DNA of 55,028 nucleotides from UBA3824 sp017541145 (GTDB taxonomy: Bacteria > Bacteroidota > Bacteroidia > Bacteroidales > UBA3824), in NCBI GenBank assembly GCA_947168365.1, contig CAMVLO010000023.1, positions 1 to 55,028 on the forward strand. The letters are read 5' to 3'. The position numbers and the translations under genes are program-made. The notes below the pieces were generated by a model. It saw only the letters and a list, made by a program, of their open reading frames with translations, was not told where the DNA came from and made no database searches. Shown piece after piece: positions 1-8,496 of the stretch (positions are counted from its first letter, which is position 1; the number at the start of each line of letters is the position of its first letter).

Positions 1-2599
1 TGTCTTTGGTTTCGATAGATTTGGCTGTGATACCGCCTTTTGTGTCAAAAATGCCAATGCGCTTGTCCTTGAATTTGATAATCCAATCGGGATAGAAAAG
101 TCGTTCTTTATTGTCCTGACTACTAACGTATTTGAACGCCAAACTGTCTTTGCCTGTGCCATTCTTCAACCACCATTCTATCTTGTCGTATTTGCCCTCG
201 ATGTATTTGATGAAGGCGGTTTCGTTGTCGCGACCTGAATATTTTTCGGGCAGGCGGAATGGCTTTACAACCGAACAATTCACAGGATAATCCTTGTAAT
301 CGTCTGGATACAAGTAAGTTGTCTTAATTTTGAAAGGCTGATTTTTCAGAGCCTCTTTTTCGCGTTTTTCCTTCAAATGTTTTTCCAAAAGCGGACGGTA
401 TGCGGCAAAACATTTGTTGATGGCATCTTTGAAAATGCTGTTGTCGCCTTTGTGGATGTCATTGAGAAATACACGATAACGAATCACCATATTGGGATAA
501 AAATCCATTGCAACTCTAAACCATTGGCACAGAGCCTCTTTGAAAGGTCCCCAAGAACGTGCAATATTACCGATACGATATTCTGGCGAAAGGTTTTCAA
601 TGGTTTCGTAGCAACGCCACGTAAACTCCTTTTCAACATCGTTGTCCGACATTTCAAACTTGATGTTTTTGCCCAATTCGTTTTTGCTGTCGTCGATTTC
701 GGAACGGAAACGCGCATTTACCATAACATCTTGCTCCAAAACAGTGTCGAGTTTGAGACCGCTGTTAAGAAGATTGCGGCGTTTGTCATCTTCGTCCTGC
801 ATCTCATTGACGCGAAAATGACCGCACATAAAATTCATAAAATGCTCCTGAAACGTGCTTACTTTGCCAATGTCGCCATAGTCAGTACGTGAAATATAAT
901 CGCTGATAAGGCTCTCATCCAACGTAAATTCCGATTCCTGTTTGTCGGCAACGGTGTCCAATGCGTCAGATATTATGTCAACAATATCTGCGGTGAGTTC
1001 GTTGGATTCTTTTTTGGAAATATCAGTCTGAGCCTCCGAAAGCGTCTTTTGAATTTCGGTTTTGATTGTAGTTTTGATTTTTTCGGACACTTCAATCTTT
1101 TTTTGCTGAATGGCGTTTTCCTTTTGCCAAAGATCCGGTTCGTTGGCAACGGTATTGCTTATTTCCTTGGCTTTCGACTTGAAATCGTCAGCGATTCCGC
1201 TAATTACAGCCTTGATTGTAGCGTTTATTTTGTCGTTTGCAATATCCTTGTTTTCAAGGGTTTGCGATATTGATTTGCTGATATTGGTGGCAAAATTGAT
1301 GGTGGCAAAATTTATCTTTTGCTGAGGGTCAATTTTTGCAATAACAGTCTTTGGCTTGGTGTCAAATTTCTTTTCGTCGGGATTTTGGACTTCGTAACGC
1401 TGATAATTGGTGTAGAGAAATCCCGTCCGCAAATCAGGATATTCGCTCAGGTCAACATCCATCACCGGCATCCTCAAAATCCGCCCCAAAGTCTGTGTAC
1501 GGAATGTGCAGGACTTTATGTCTCTGTACATCACCAATATATGCGCACGAGGGCAGTCCCAACCCGTTCCCGCAGCCTGTTTGAAAAGCATATATTCTAC
1601 GGGATTGTCGTTGTCGTCGATGCGCTCCATATTTTCTTTGCGGGCGTCAAACCAATACGCAATTTTGTTTTTTTCGATACCTTTTACAGTTGTAAGATAT
1701 TGGGTTACAATTTCTTCCTTAGATTTTACATCGGTATCCTTTATCTTTTTTTCATCGTTGGGCAGTTGGATAAGCACAAGCGGATTTACATTTTGATTGA
1801 TACGTTGCCATTGACGCTTGATAGATTCACGTTTTTCGATTGCAAGGTCGAGCAAGAGCGTGTCGTGGTCTTGCGGCGTCAAAACATTAAGTTCGTCCTC
1901 GGTTTGCGAAATTATCTCTTCCTTGATAAGACCTTCATCCACAACGTCTTGACGATTGACCTCCACAAAACCGGCGCGATTGTTATACAATTGGCTACCG
2001 TCGGGAATTTCGTCGGGCGTCGCGCTTACTTTGAGGATGATTTTTGGGTTAAGCGGATTGATGACATCGCGCAACGCATTGGATGTAACGTTTTTATGGC
2101 TTTCGTCGATAATCATTACAATTTTGCGTTTTTCGCAGTGAGTCTGTTCCGCAATGTCCTCAAAATAAAAACCTTGTTCCTTTTGCTCGTCGGGATTGTC
2201 GGGACGGCGAAGGACACGGTCGGAGGCTTTTTTGGAAACGAGTTTTTGCCAATTAAGAAACATTATGTCGTTTTTCTTCAATACGCCCTGTCTAAAATCC
2301 TGTACTGTAAGCAATTGATTGCTAAAATTCGGGAAATAATAATCGTAAAATTTGTCGCGACTCTGCATTGCCAAATCATCGGAAAATGTAATCCAAACAA
2401 AGGCAATATCTTCCTCAAAGTCAGGCTGATAATTGAGATTGTTGACAAAATTGCACACCATAAACGTCTTGCCGCTGCCAGTGGGCGACTTGAAGACGAT
2501 TTCGAGCCTGTCGTCGGGATTTTGCCAAAGTTTTTTGAACGTGCCAATGAGTTCGTCGATGGCTTTTTGCTGAAATTTTTTGGGTATGTATTTCGACAT
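1..2599 (-). CDS. res: Type III restriction enzyme, Res (helicase-nuclease) subunit, 3' end cut by window edge
   Basis: Restriction and translocation subunit of a type III restriction-modification system; works with the Mod protein encoded 6 bp upstream. My translation from the ATG at 2599 is open for 866 codons and leaves the window before a stop. Visible superfamily 2 helicase motifs: Walker A SPTGSGKT (residues 38-45), a DEAH-type box IIDESH (about 164), motif III VSATP (about 193) and motif VI QTLGRILR (about 370). Near the left edge is the nuclease signature YPDW...FDTKGG (about 835-852), a PD-(D/E)XK core with D in place of the usual E. Family members are usually about 900-1000 residues, so roughly the last tenth may be missing. 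No frameshift was seen, so the enzyme looks intact. The start is the first ATG after the mod stop. The gene is cotranscribed with mod. Confidence 0.93.
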   Translation of the reverse strand, partial: MSKYIPKKFQQKAIDELIGTFKKLWQNPDDRLEIVFKSPTGSGKTFMVCNFVNNLNYQPDFEEDIAFVWITFSDDLAMQSRDKFYDYYFPNFSNQLLTVQDFRQGVLKKNDIMFLNWQKLVSKKASDRVLRRPDNPDEQKEQGFYFEDIAEQTHCEKRKIVMIIDESHKNVTSNALRDVINPLNPKIILKVSATPDEIPDGSQLYNNRAGFVEVNRQDVVDEGLIKEEIISQTEDELNVLTPQDHDTLLLDLAIEKRESIKRQWQRINQNVNPLVLIQLPNDEKKIKDTDVKSKEEIVTQYLTTVKGIEKNKIAYWFDARKENMERIDDNDNPVEYMLFKQAAGTGWDCPRAHILVMYRDIKSCTFRTQTLGRILRMPVMDVDLSEYPDLRTGFLYTNYQRYEVQNPDEKKFDTKPKTVIAKIDPQQKINFATINFATNISKSISQTLENKDIANDKINATIKAVISGIADDFKSKAKEISNTVANEPDLWQKENAIQQKKIEVSEKIKTTIKTEIQKTLSEAQTDISKKESNELTADIVDIISDALDTVADKQESEFTLDESLISDYISRTDYGDIGKVSTFQEHFMNFMCGHFRVNEMQDEDDKRRNLLNSGLKLDTVLEQDVMVNARFRSEIDDSKNELGKNIKFEMSDNDVEKEFTWRCYETIENLSPEYRIGNIARSWGPFKEALCQWFRVAMDFYPNMVIRYRVFLNDIHKGDNSIFKDAINKCFAAYRPLLEKHLKEKREKEALKNQPFKIKTTYLYPDDYKDYPVNCSVVKPFRLPEKYSGRDNETAFIKYIEGKYDKIEWWLKNGTGKDSLAFKYVSSQDNKERLFYPDWIIKFKDKRIGIFDTKGGITAKSIETKD

Positions 2600-2605
2600 A
2601 ATTGC

Positions 2606-4360
2606 TTAATTGTTAATCGATTGATAAATGTCAAGAATCGGCTTTGGAATCGGTTTGAGCGAGATGCGTTCGAGGCTTGTAAATTCGTCCTCAAACTGTT
2701 CGCTGTCGCCCCAACAAAAAAAATAAGCCGATATTTTGTTTCTTCTGTTTTCGTCTCTCAGGGCTTCGAGTTTTTGCGCAAAAGTCGGAATTTCGGCGGC
2801 TTTGCCCGTAAAATACACGCCGGTAAAATGTCTATTACCATCGCTGAAAATCTGAAAGCAAGAAGTTGTTTCGATTTCTTCCAACGTGTTTTCCGCTAAC
2901 GCCAAAAGGCAACCCGCCCGCAACGAAAGTTGGATTTTGTCGTCGTCGGATGCCGATTTTGCAGGATGTTTGCCAACAAAAGCGGTTTTGTAATATTTCA
3001 ACGAATTGCCAAGACCGGAAATTTGCTCGCCCTTGGCGTTGGTATAACCGTTGATTACTCGTTTGTTGCGCTCGTAAGTCACAGATTCACAAATATTTTT
3101 GTCGCCTTCTTTTTGCTGCACCAAAATACATTGACGGTTGCCGCCATCTTCCGCGTTCAATTTCATCGTGGCGTGGAGTGTAGTTCCCGAACCGGCGAAG
3201 AAGTCAAGGATGATGGAGGATTTTTGGGTTCCAAGTTGAATAATTCTTTCAATTAATGTTGTCGGTTTTATTGTTTCAAATATTTTCTCATCAAAAATAT
3301 CTAACAACTCTTGCGTGCCATTGGTGGCTGTACCACAATCGTCCCATATTGATTTAGGAGTTATTCCTCTTTGTTGTGCTTCCGATAAAAAGCGCTTTAA
3401 TTGGGGTTTCCCTTTTCCAGTTTTGCCAAAAACTATTCTATTATCAGCAAGAAACGCTTTATATTCTTTTTCTCCTGTTCTCCAACAACGTCCTTTTGGT
3501 GGCCAATACACATCACCTGTGTTAGGATTTTTTATTTGATAAGTTAAATTTGGACGAATGCCGGGACTATCAAATGGATCCGCCTTCCAAAAACCTCGTG
3601 GATCATTGTCAGGATTCGAAAAGCCATTTCCAAAATCTATTAATTTAAATTGGCTTTTAGTATTATTAAATGAATTATAGTTTTTGGTGTATATTAATGT
3701 GTAATTATGGTTTAGTGATATAACTGCATCATTTGAAACAGACTTTCGAGAATTCCAAATTACATTTGCAATAAAGCAAGTTTCTCCAAACACTTTATCA
3801 CACAACAACTTCAAATTTGCTTGTTCATTATCGTCAATTGAAATAAAAATAACCCCCTTATCGCTCAAAAGATTTTTGGCGAGTTCGAGCCTTTTGCTCA
3901 TAAACGAAAGCCAATAACTATGGCGCAAAGGATGGTCTTTGGGCACAGGAGAACCGTCGGGAAATTCTTTTAAGAAACGTTTGTCCTTGTATGTAAAACC
4001 GTCGCTGCCGGTATTATACGGCGGGTCGATGTAGATAACATCGATTTTGCCCTTGTGGGTATAATTGAGGCAGGTGAGGGCGTGGTAATTGTCGCCTTCA
4101 ATGATGATGTGCGTAGGTTTGCCGTCATCGTTTTTGATAGCCTTGTCTTTCACCTCCTCCAACACGGGGATTTGGTTTTCGGATTCGCGTTCAAACCCTT
4201 CCGGCACGTCGAGCCATACAAGTCCGTAACGCTCTTTTTTGATTTGTGTATGTAGTTTTGCAATCTCCTTTTCGAGTTCGCGGATGCGGAGTTGCAATTG
4301 TTCGTTGGTTTGTTCCATTTGTTTTGCGCGATATTGTTTTTGTGTTGGCATAGACAACAT
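2606..4360 (-). CDS. mod: Type III DNA-methyltransferase, Mod subunit (adenine-N6)
   Basis: Modification and specificity subunit of the type III system; methylates adenine in its recognition site and directs Res. The 584-residue protein has a beta-class order of motifs: DPPYNTG (motif IV, residues 112-118) precedes FAGSGT (motif I, 388-393). The N-terminal 20-45 residues look like a short coiled coil. Residues about 195-345 lie between the motifs and should form the target-recognition domain; the DNA for this part (about 3230-3860) is clearly more AT-rich than the flanks, suggesting replacement by recombination. Start: ATG 4360 is the longest; ATG 4351 or 4318 are possible. No simple-sequence tract that would give phase variation was seen in the gene. 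Followed after 6 bp by res. Confidence 0.94.
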   Translation of the reverse strand: MLSMPTQKQYRAKQMEQTNEQLQLRIRELEKEIAKLHTQIKKERYGLVWLDVPEGFERESENQIPVLEEVKDKAIKNDDGKPTHIIIEGDNYHALTCLNYTHKGKIDVIYIDPPYNTGSDGFTYKDKRFLKEFPDGSPVPKDHPLRHSYWLSFMSKRLELAKNLLSDKGVIFISIDDNEQANLKLLCDKVFGETCFIANVIWNSRKSVSNDAVISLNHNYTLIYTKNYNSFNNTKSQFKLIDFGNGFSNPDNDPRGFWKADPFDSPGIRPNLTYQIKNPNTGDVYWPPKGRCWRTGEKEYKAFLADNRIVFGKTGKGKPQLKRFLSEAQQRGITPKSIWDDCGTATNGTQELLDIFDEKIFETIKPTTLIERIIQLGTQKSSIILDFFAGSGTTLHATMKLNAEDGGNRQCILVQQKEGDKNICESVTYERNKRVINGYTNAKGEQISGLGNSLKYYKTAFVGKHPAKSASDDDKIQLSLRAGCLLALAENTLEEIETTSCFQIFSDGNRHFTGVYFTGKAAEIPTFAQKLEALRDENRRNKISAYFFCWGDSEQFEDEFTSLERISLKPIPKPILDIYQSINN

Positions 4361-4400
4361 TGCGCAAACGGATACAAAAAGGGTGCGTGACCTTTTCTAT

Positions 4401-4579
4401 TTCGCGTCCAATAGGAAGCCCGGAATGGAAACCTATTCCTAACTCAATAGAACAAATGTGCGCGCACCTATACTGCGCACAGCATTGAGTTAGGAGTGTT
4501 TTCCAAAACGGGAAAACGCAAAATAATCCGATTCCATAAGAAAAATCAGTTTTCCGGGCTTTTTTTTCTTGGACGCGAA
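4401..4579. repeat. 179-bp nested inverted-repeat element upstream of mod
   Basis: Four perfect inverted repeats are nested around one centre. Outer arms TTCGCGTCCAA (4401-4411) and its complement at 4569-4579 (11 bp); AGCCCGGAA (4417-4425) with 4552-4560 (9 bp); TCCTAACTCAAT (4437-4448) with 4484-4495 (12 bp); TGTGCGC (4457-4463) with 4475-4481 (7 bp). GGAAAC (4427-4432) can also pair with GTTTTCC (4498-4504). A T8 run follows the second 3' arm (from 4560), so a plus-strand transcript could end there. One side carries a 47-nt unpaired bulge (4505-4551). It may be a structured RNA (size and rod shape recall 6S RNA), a miniature inverted-repeat element, or an invertible regulatory segment. No clear Bacteroidota promoter box precedes it on either strand. 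Confidence 0.6.
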
Positions 4580-4799
4580 TATTGCTAATGCTTTATATTT
4601 TAATATGTTACTTATTTCTTGATTTACATAGGCACATATAAATTTTTATCAATTACAAAGGTAAAAACTTTTTTTTGATATTTTGTATTTTTGATGATTA
4701 AAAAAAATGAAGTTTTAGGATTATCTTTTATTTTGTGATACTACAAATGAAATTTTAATTAAAAGAAAATGATTAATAATTTTTCGGTCTGAGTTTTAG

Positions 4800-4835
4800 A
4801 AAAAAAATGCGGAAGCTATTTTCATAACTTCCGCA
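4800..4835 (-). terminator. Rho-independent terminator of the flavin reductase gene
   Basis: Perfect 8-bp hairpin TGCGGAAG / CTTCCGCA (4808-4835), followed on the minus strand by a run of eight T (4800-4807). It lies just past the stop of the flavin reductase gene at 4853. Confidence 0.85.
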
Positions 4836-4852
4836 CGAAATACTGCTTTGAA

Positions 4853-5413
4853 TTATTTCATTAATTTCTTGCCGTCACTAAAAGCGTTTCCAACTTTTTC
4901 TCCTATTACGTGATATGTGTGAGCCGCCGGATTGTAAGTAATCGGGGCAAGTTTTGTGATGTCAATCTTATCGTTTGAAAGTACACTTTCGTCGCATGTT
5001 ACATTTACAATTTCGCCCAAAAGTCTGCAAGTTTTTTCGTCGTAACTTATTACTTTACATTCCAATGCAAAAGGAAGTTCGTCGATGAGGGGTGCATCTA
5101 CAAATTCAGATTTTGTAGCGTGAAAACCGGCTTTTGTAAATTTGTCAGCTACCTTGTTGGCACTTTCAATTCCTACGTAGTCGCATTCTGTTACGTGTTT
5201 AGCATCGGCTACCGATACCGTAAACGCGCCTCTTTCTTTGAGGTTGGCTACTGTTTTGTGACTGGGACTCAAGCAGATATTGATTTGTGTATCGTCTGCA
5301 ATTCCGCCCCAAGCTGCATTCATTGCGTCAGGATTTCCGTCTTTGTCGTATGTTCCAATTATCAAAACCGGCATTGGGAACAGCAATGCTTTTGCTCCAA
5401 AATTTTTTCTCAT
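4853..5413 (-). CDS. Flavin reductase-like protein (flavoredoxin family, FMN-binding split barrel)
   Basis: A 186-residue cytosolic protein that resembles the flavin reductase domain family (flavoredoxin/DIM6-NTAB type). Members bind FMN in a split beta-barrel and transfer electrons between NAD(P)H or ferredoxin-type donors and flavin. Characteristic features: N-terminal PMPVLIIGTYDKDGNPDAMN, then AWGG, then SPSHKT and GAFTVSVAD, which line the flavin site in the family. Length is typical. It is monocistronic: a TAAATTTG -7 box lies at 5448-5455 on the minus strand and a strong terminator follows at 4800-4835. The physiological partner cannot be told from sequence; a role in oxygen or redox handling is only inference. 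Confidence 0.85.
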   Translation of the reverse strand: MRKNFGAKALLFPMPVLIIGTYDKDGNPDAMNAAWGGIADDTQINICLSPSHKTVANLKERGAFTVSVADAKHVTECDYVGIESANKVADKFTKAGFHATKSEFVDAPLIDELPFALECKVISYDEKTCRLLGEIVNVTCDESVLSNDKIDITKLAPITYNPAAHTYHVIGEKVGNAFSDGKKLMK

Positions 5414-5540
5414 TTTGTGTGATGTTTGTTTATTAAATTTAGTGCTTCAAATTTATGAATTTTTTCTCGAACTTTTTTATTAAAAATACAGAAAAATCTT
5501 TAAAAGGCTCTTTTTATTACAAATTTAAGTGAAACTTGTA

Positions 5541-5571
5541 TTGTATGGTTGTTGAATTTTGGATAATTTCG
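5541..5571 (+). promoter_or_regulatory. Promoter of the AGCS symporter gene
   Basis: TTG at 5541-5543, a 20-nt spacer, then TAATTTCG at 5564-5571, one mismatch from the Bacteroidota -7 box TAnnTTTG. It lies 20 nt upstream of the ATG at 5592. Confidence 0.6.
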
Positions 5572-5591
5572 CGGCAAATTAATTTTACTAA

Positions 5592-7019
5592 ATGATACTC
5601 GAAATTACTAACACAACATTTTCCGACAATTTTTTCGGATTCTTCAAATTTGCAAATTCTTATAGTTGGAGTGCAGTAATAGTGATTCTTATTGGTTGCG
5701 CTGTTTATTTTACAATTCGTTCCGGTTTTGTACAATTGAGAATTCCGGGTGGAATCAAAACCGTTTTTAAATCACGCAAAGGTCGTGACAAAAAAAATAG
5801 TATTTCGGCATTTCAAGCGTTTGCAATTTCGTTGGCAGGTCGTGTTGGAACCGGAAATATTGCCGGAGTGGCAGCAGCAATTCACGTTGGCGGTCCGGGT
5901 TCGGTATTTTGGATGTGGATTATGGCATTTTTAGGTGCGGCTACTTCGTTTGTGGAATGTACTCTGGCTCAGCTGTATAAGCGTAAAGGCGACCGTACTT
6001 TTTACGGCGGTCCGTCTTATTATATGTTGCATGGCTTGGGAAAACGTTGGATGGGTTTGTTGTTTTCGATTTTTTTGATGTTAAACATGTGTTTGGGTTT
6101 CCCGTTGGTACAGAGCAGCACGATGTACGATTCGATGTCGGAAACTCTCGGACTTGACAAAATTTGGGTTGCCGTTGTAATTTCGGTGATTTCTCTTGTC
6201 GTGTTTTTTGGCGGCATTCATCGAATTTCAAAATTTTCTACCGTTGTAGTTCCCTTTATGGCGTTGAGTTATCTGCTTATTACCTTGTATGTTATCGCAA
6301 CAAATCTCAATATTTTGCCGTCAGTTTTCAGTTTGATTTTTGATAGTGCATTCAATCCCGAAGCCGTAGGCGGCGGTACACTTGGAATTGTGATTTCGCA
6401 GGGTATCAAGCGCGGACTTTTTTCTAACGAAGCCGGTGAAGGTTCTACGCCAAATGCGGCTGCTACTGCTGATGTTTCTCATCCGGTGAAACAAGGTCTA
6501 AATCAGGCAATTGGAGTTTTTGCTGATACATTGATTATTTGTTCGTGTTCGGCTTTGATAATCTTGATTTCCGGAAAATACTCCACAGGTCTCGACGGTA
6601 TCAATCTTGTGAAATCAGCGATGAACGAAACCGTTGGAAGGGCAGGGGATTGGTTTGTAAGTTTCGCGATTTTGTTTTTTGCATTTAGTACATTGATTGC
6701 CAATTATTTGTATGGCGAAATCAATTTGAAATTTATTTTCGGAAATAATTCAACTACGGCTCTTACTATTTTTAGAATTTACAATGGAGTTATAATTTTT
6801 TGCGGTGCTTTTGTAACATTGCAAGAGGCATTTGATGTTGTTGACTTTTTTACAGCTTTGATGTCGTTGACTAATTTGGTTGCCATTGTAATCCTTTCGC
6901 CGCAGGTTTTCAAATTGTTGAAAAATTATGTTAACAAAATAAAGAAAGGCGAAGATCCTGAGTTCCACGCTTCGGAAATGCCGGAAATCGCTGACAAACT
7001 CGAAGCATGGAAGGATTGA
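5592..7019 (+). CDS. Sodium:alanine/glycine symporter family protein (AGCS)
   Basis: Inner-membrane amino acid:cation symporter of the AGCS family (alanine/glycine with Na+ or H+). The 475-residue protein has about ten hydrophobic segments. It carries the family signatures GRVGTGNIAGVA (about residues 88-99) and, later, FSNEAGEGSTPNAAATA. Family members are 450-550 residues, so it is full length. The charged C-terminal tail is short. It stands alone on the plus strand behind its own promoter (5541-5571) and converges on the lipoprotein gene ending at 7030, only 10 bp away. The exact substrate is not readable from sequence. Confidence 0.92.
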   Translation: MILEITNTTFSDNFFGFFKFANSYSWSAVIVILIGCAVYFTIRSGFVQLRIPGGIKTVFKSRKGRDKKNSISAFQAFAISLAGRVGTGNIAGVAAAIHVGGPGSVFWMWIMAFLGAATSFVECTLAQLYKRKGDRTFYGGPSYYMLHGLGKRWMGLLFSIFLMLNMCLGFPLVQSSTMYDSMSETLGLDKIWVAVVISVISLVVFFGGIHRISKFSTVVVPFMALSYLLITLYVIATNLNILPSVFSLIFDSAFNPEAVGGGTLGIVISQGIKRGLFSNEAGEGSTPNAAATADVSHPVKQGLNQAIGVFADTLIICSCSALIILISGKYSTGLDGINLVKSAMNETVGRAGDWFVSFAILFFAFSTLIANYLYGEINLKFIFGNNSTTALTIFRIYNGVIIFCGAFVTLQEAFDVVDFFTALMSLTNLVAIVILSPQVFKLLKNYVNKIKKGEDPEFHASEMPEIADKLEAWKD

Positions 7020-7029
7020 TAACAAATTG

Positions 7030-8496
7030 CTATTCAGTAGCTTGTACAGAAGTTCTTTCGCAGGATTCTATTTGTTTTCGCAGAGTAATTTCCGATACAT
7101 TTACCGGTTTTTCAGTAAAATCCGGAGTGTTGTAAGAGTCAAAAAGCTCGTTGTAATATTTCAGAGGATTTCTTTGCGGCAACAAAAACGGTTTTGAAAA
7201 TTTGCCGTTGTCATCAATTTGCGCGATGTATAGTCGGGTGTATAGACCGTCAATTCTTCGTGACGCGAAAACTACCCAATGAGAATTTTTGCTCCAGTTG
7301 TGAAAACTTTCGGTATCGTCGCTGTTGATTTCATCGATTGCGCGGCATGTAGAATCCTGAAAATTATACAGATACAAATCCGCTTCTTTGTGCCAAATCG
7401 GAAAAGTTCCGTAGTCGCAAGCCGTGAACATCAAGTATTTACCGTCGTAACTTGGTCGCGGAAAACTTATTGATTTTCCGTCTATTTTTATAAGCGTGTC
7501 TTTTTTACTTGTAATTTTTCCTGTTTTGTCGTCAAAATCGGCTTTCATGAGATAATATTTCATGTCTTCAATAAAAAACGGTTCAGGAAGTTTGGGCGTT
7601 TCGCAGAAAAACAATGTTTTGCCGTCGCTGCTGAATGCCGGAAATGTCTCCAAAATCGTATCGTTTTTTATTTCTTTTGACAAAATAAACTCGTTGGTTT
7701 CTGTATTAAAAATCTGTAAATCAGAATTTAAGTCAAAGACTTCTATACGTTTTACATTTGCTGAATGAAAAACTTGTTTGGTATTGTTTGTAGAAAACGC
7801 TACAAATTTGCCGCTTTTGTGCCAATACGGATAAACTGCCAAACCCAGAGTTTTGGCGGTTTGGGTGTTGTAAAAATTTAGTTTGTTGTTGTGATTCAAT
7901 ACCGTAGCGCCATATTTATCGCCTCGGATATGAAACAAAAAATCATCCGGATTTGTCATATTAGAAGTGTGACAATTTACGCACGTGCCTAATACCGAAG
8001 AACTTTTGTAAATTGAATTTTCCTCAAAATTGGACAGATTTCTACAATAAATTCCCATTTGTCTAAACGAAACATATCCGGGCTCTATTCGTCTGTAAGT
8101 CAGACCGTATTCGCCAAGTTCATATTCCGAAACATGCATTACAAACGGTTTGTAATTGTATTTTATGCCGTTTTTTACAAATGACAAGTAAAATTCCAGC
8201 TTTCCGCCTTTGTTCTGTTCCGTTAAATTGTGCCATTCGTCGATATCCATATCGATGTATTTTCCCTCGTAAGATAGTTTTCCGGATTTCGAGCCTTTTA
8301 CATTTAGTATCAGATAGTTGTATGGAATTCCGGTCAGATTGAAATTTAGCGGTGCAATTTCAGCCGGTATTGTTACATCTTTGTATTTAGGCCAAATTTC
8401 AGGTTCAGCATTTAGGTCGTGAGATTCTTTTATCGAATGTTTACAGCCTGACAACCAAATTGTTAACGCTGCGAAAATTATGATGAAGTTTTTCAT
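7030..8496 (-). CDS. Lipoprotein with WD40-like (PD40/TolB) propeller and a CxxCH heme motif
   Basis: Predicted periplasmic or outer-membrane lipoprotein of 488 residues. The signal ends in the lipobox LSGC (Cys18). Residues 172-176 are CVNCH, a c-type heme attachment motif, followed by a C-terminal half with PD40/TolB-type blades (for example FPAFSSDGKTLFFCETPK and FPRPSYDGKYLMFTACDYG). The start is set at 8496 because its ATG overlaps the stop of the upstream gene as ATGA and directly precedes the signal peptide; a longer frame reaching 8547 would lie inside the upstream gene. It is third in an operon after a YD-repeat protein and a DUF6057 membrane protein. Similar DUF6057-propeller pairs occur in Bacteroides; the function is unknown. 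Heme binding is predicted from the motif only. Confidence 0.82.
   Translation of the reverse strand: MKNFIIIFAALTIWLSGCKHSIKESHDLNAEPEIWPKYKDVTIPAEIAPLNFNLTGIPYNYLILNVKGSKSGKLSYEGKYIDMDIDEWHNLTEQNKGGKLEFYLSFVKNGIKYNYKPFVMHVSEYELGEYGLTYRRIEPGYVSFRQMGIYCRNLSNFEENSIYKSSSVLGTCVNCHTSNMTNPDDFLFHIRGDKYGATVLNHNNKLNFYNTQTAKTLGLAVYPYWHKSGKFVAFSTNNTKQVFHSANVKRIEVFDLNSDLQIFNTETNEFILSKEIKNDTILETFPAFSSDGKTLFFCETPKLPEPFFIEDMKYYLMKADFDDKTGKITSKKDTLIKIDGKSISFPRPSYDGKYLMFTACDYGTFPIWHKEADLYLYNFQDSTCRAIDEINSDDTESFHNWSKNSHWVVFASRRIDGLYTRLYIAQIDDNGKFSKPFLLPQRNPLKYYNELFDSYNTPDFTEKPVNVSEITLRKQIESCERTSVQATE

Noticed and set aside
1319..2899. 526-codon plus-strand open frame
   Set aside because: It lies opposite res and mod, whose motifs are intact on the minus strand; the translation is low-complexity Phe/Val-rich antisense with no recognisable domain.
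4401..4579. Retron or CRISPR-like RNA locus
   Set aside because: No reverse transcriptase, cas gene or regular spacer-repeat pattern is present in the window.
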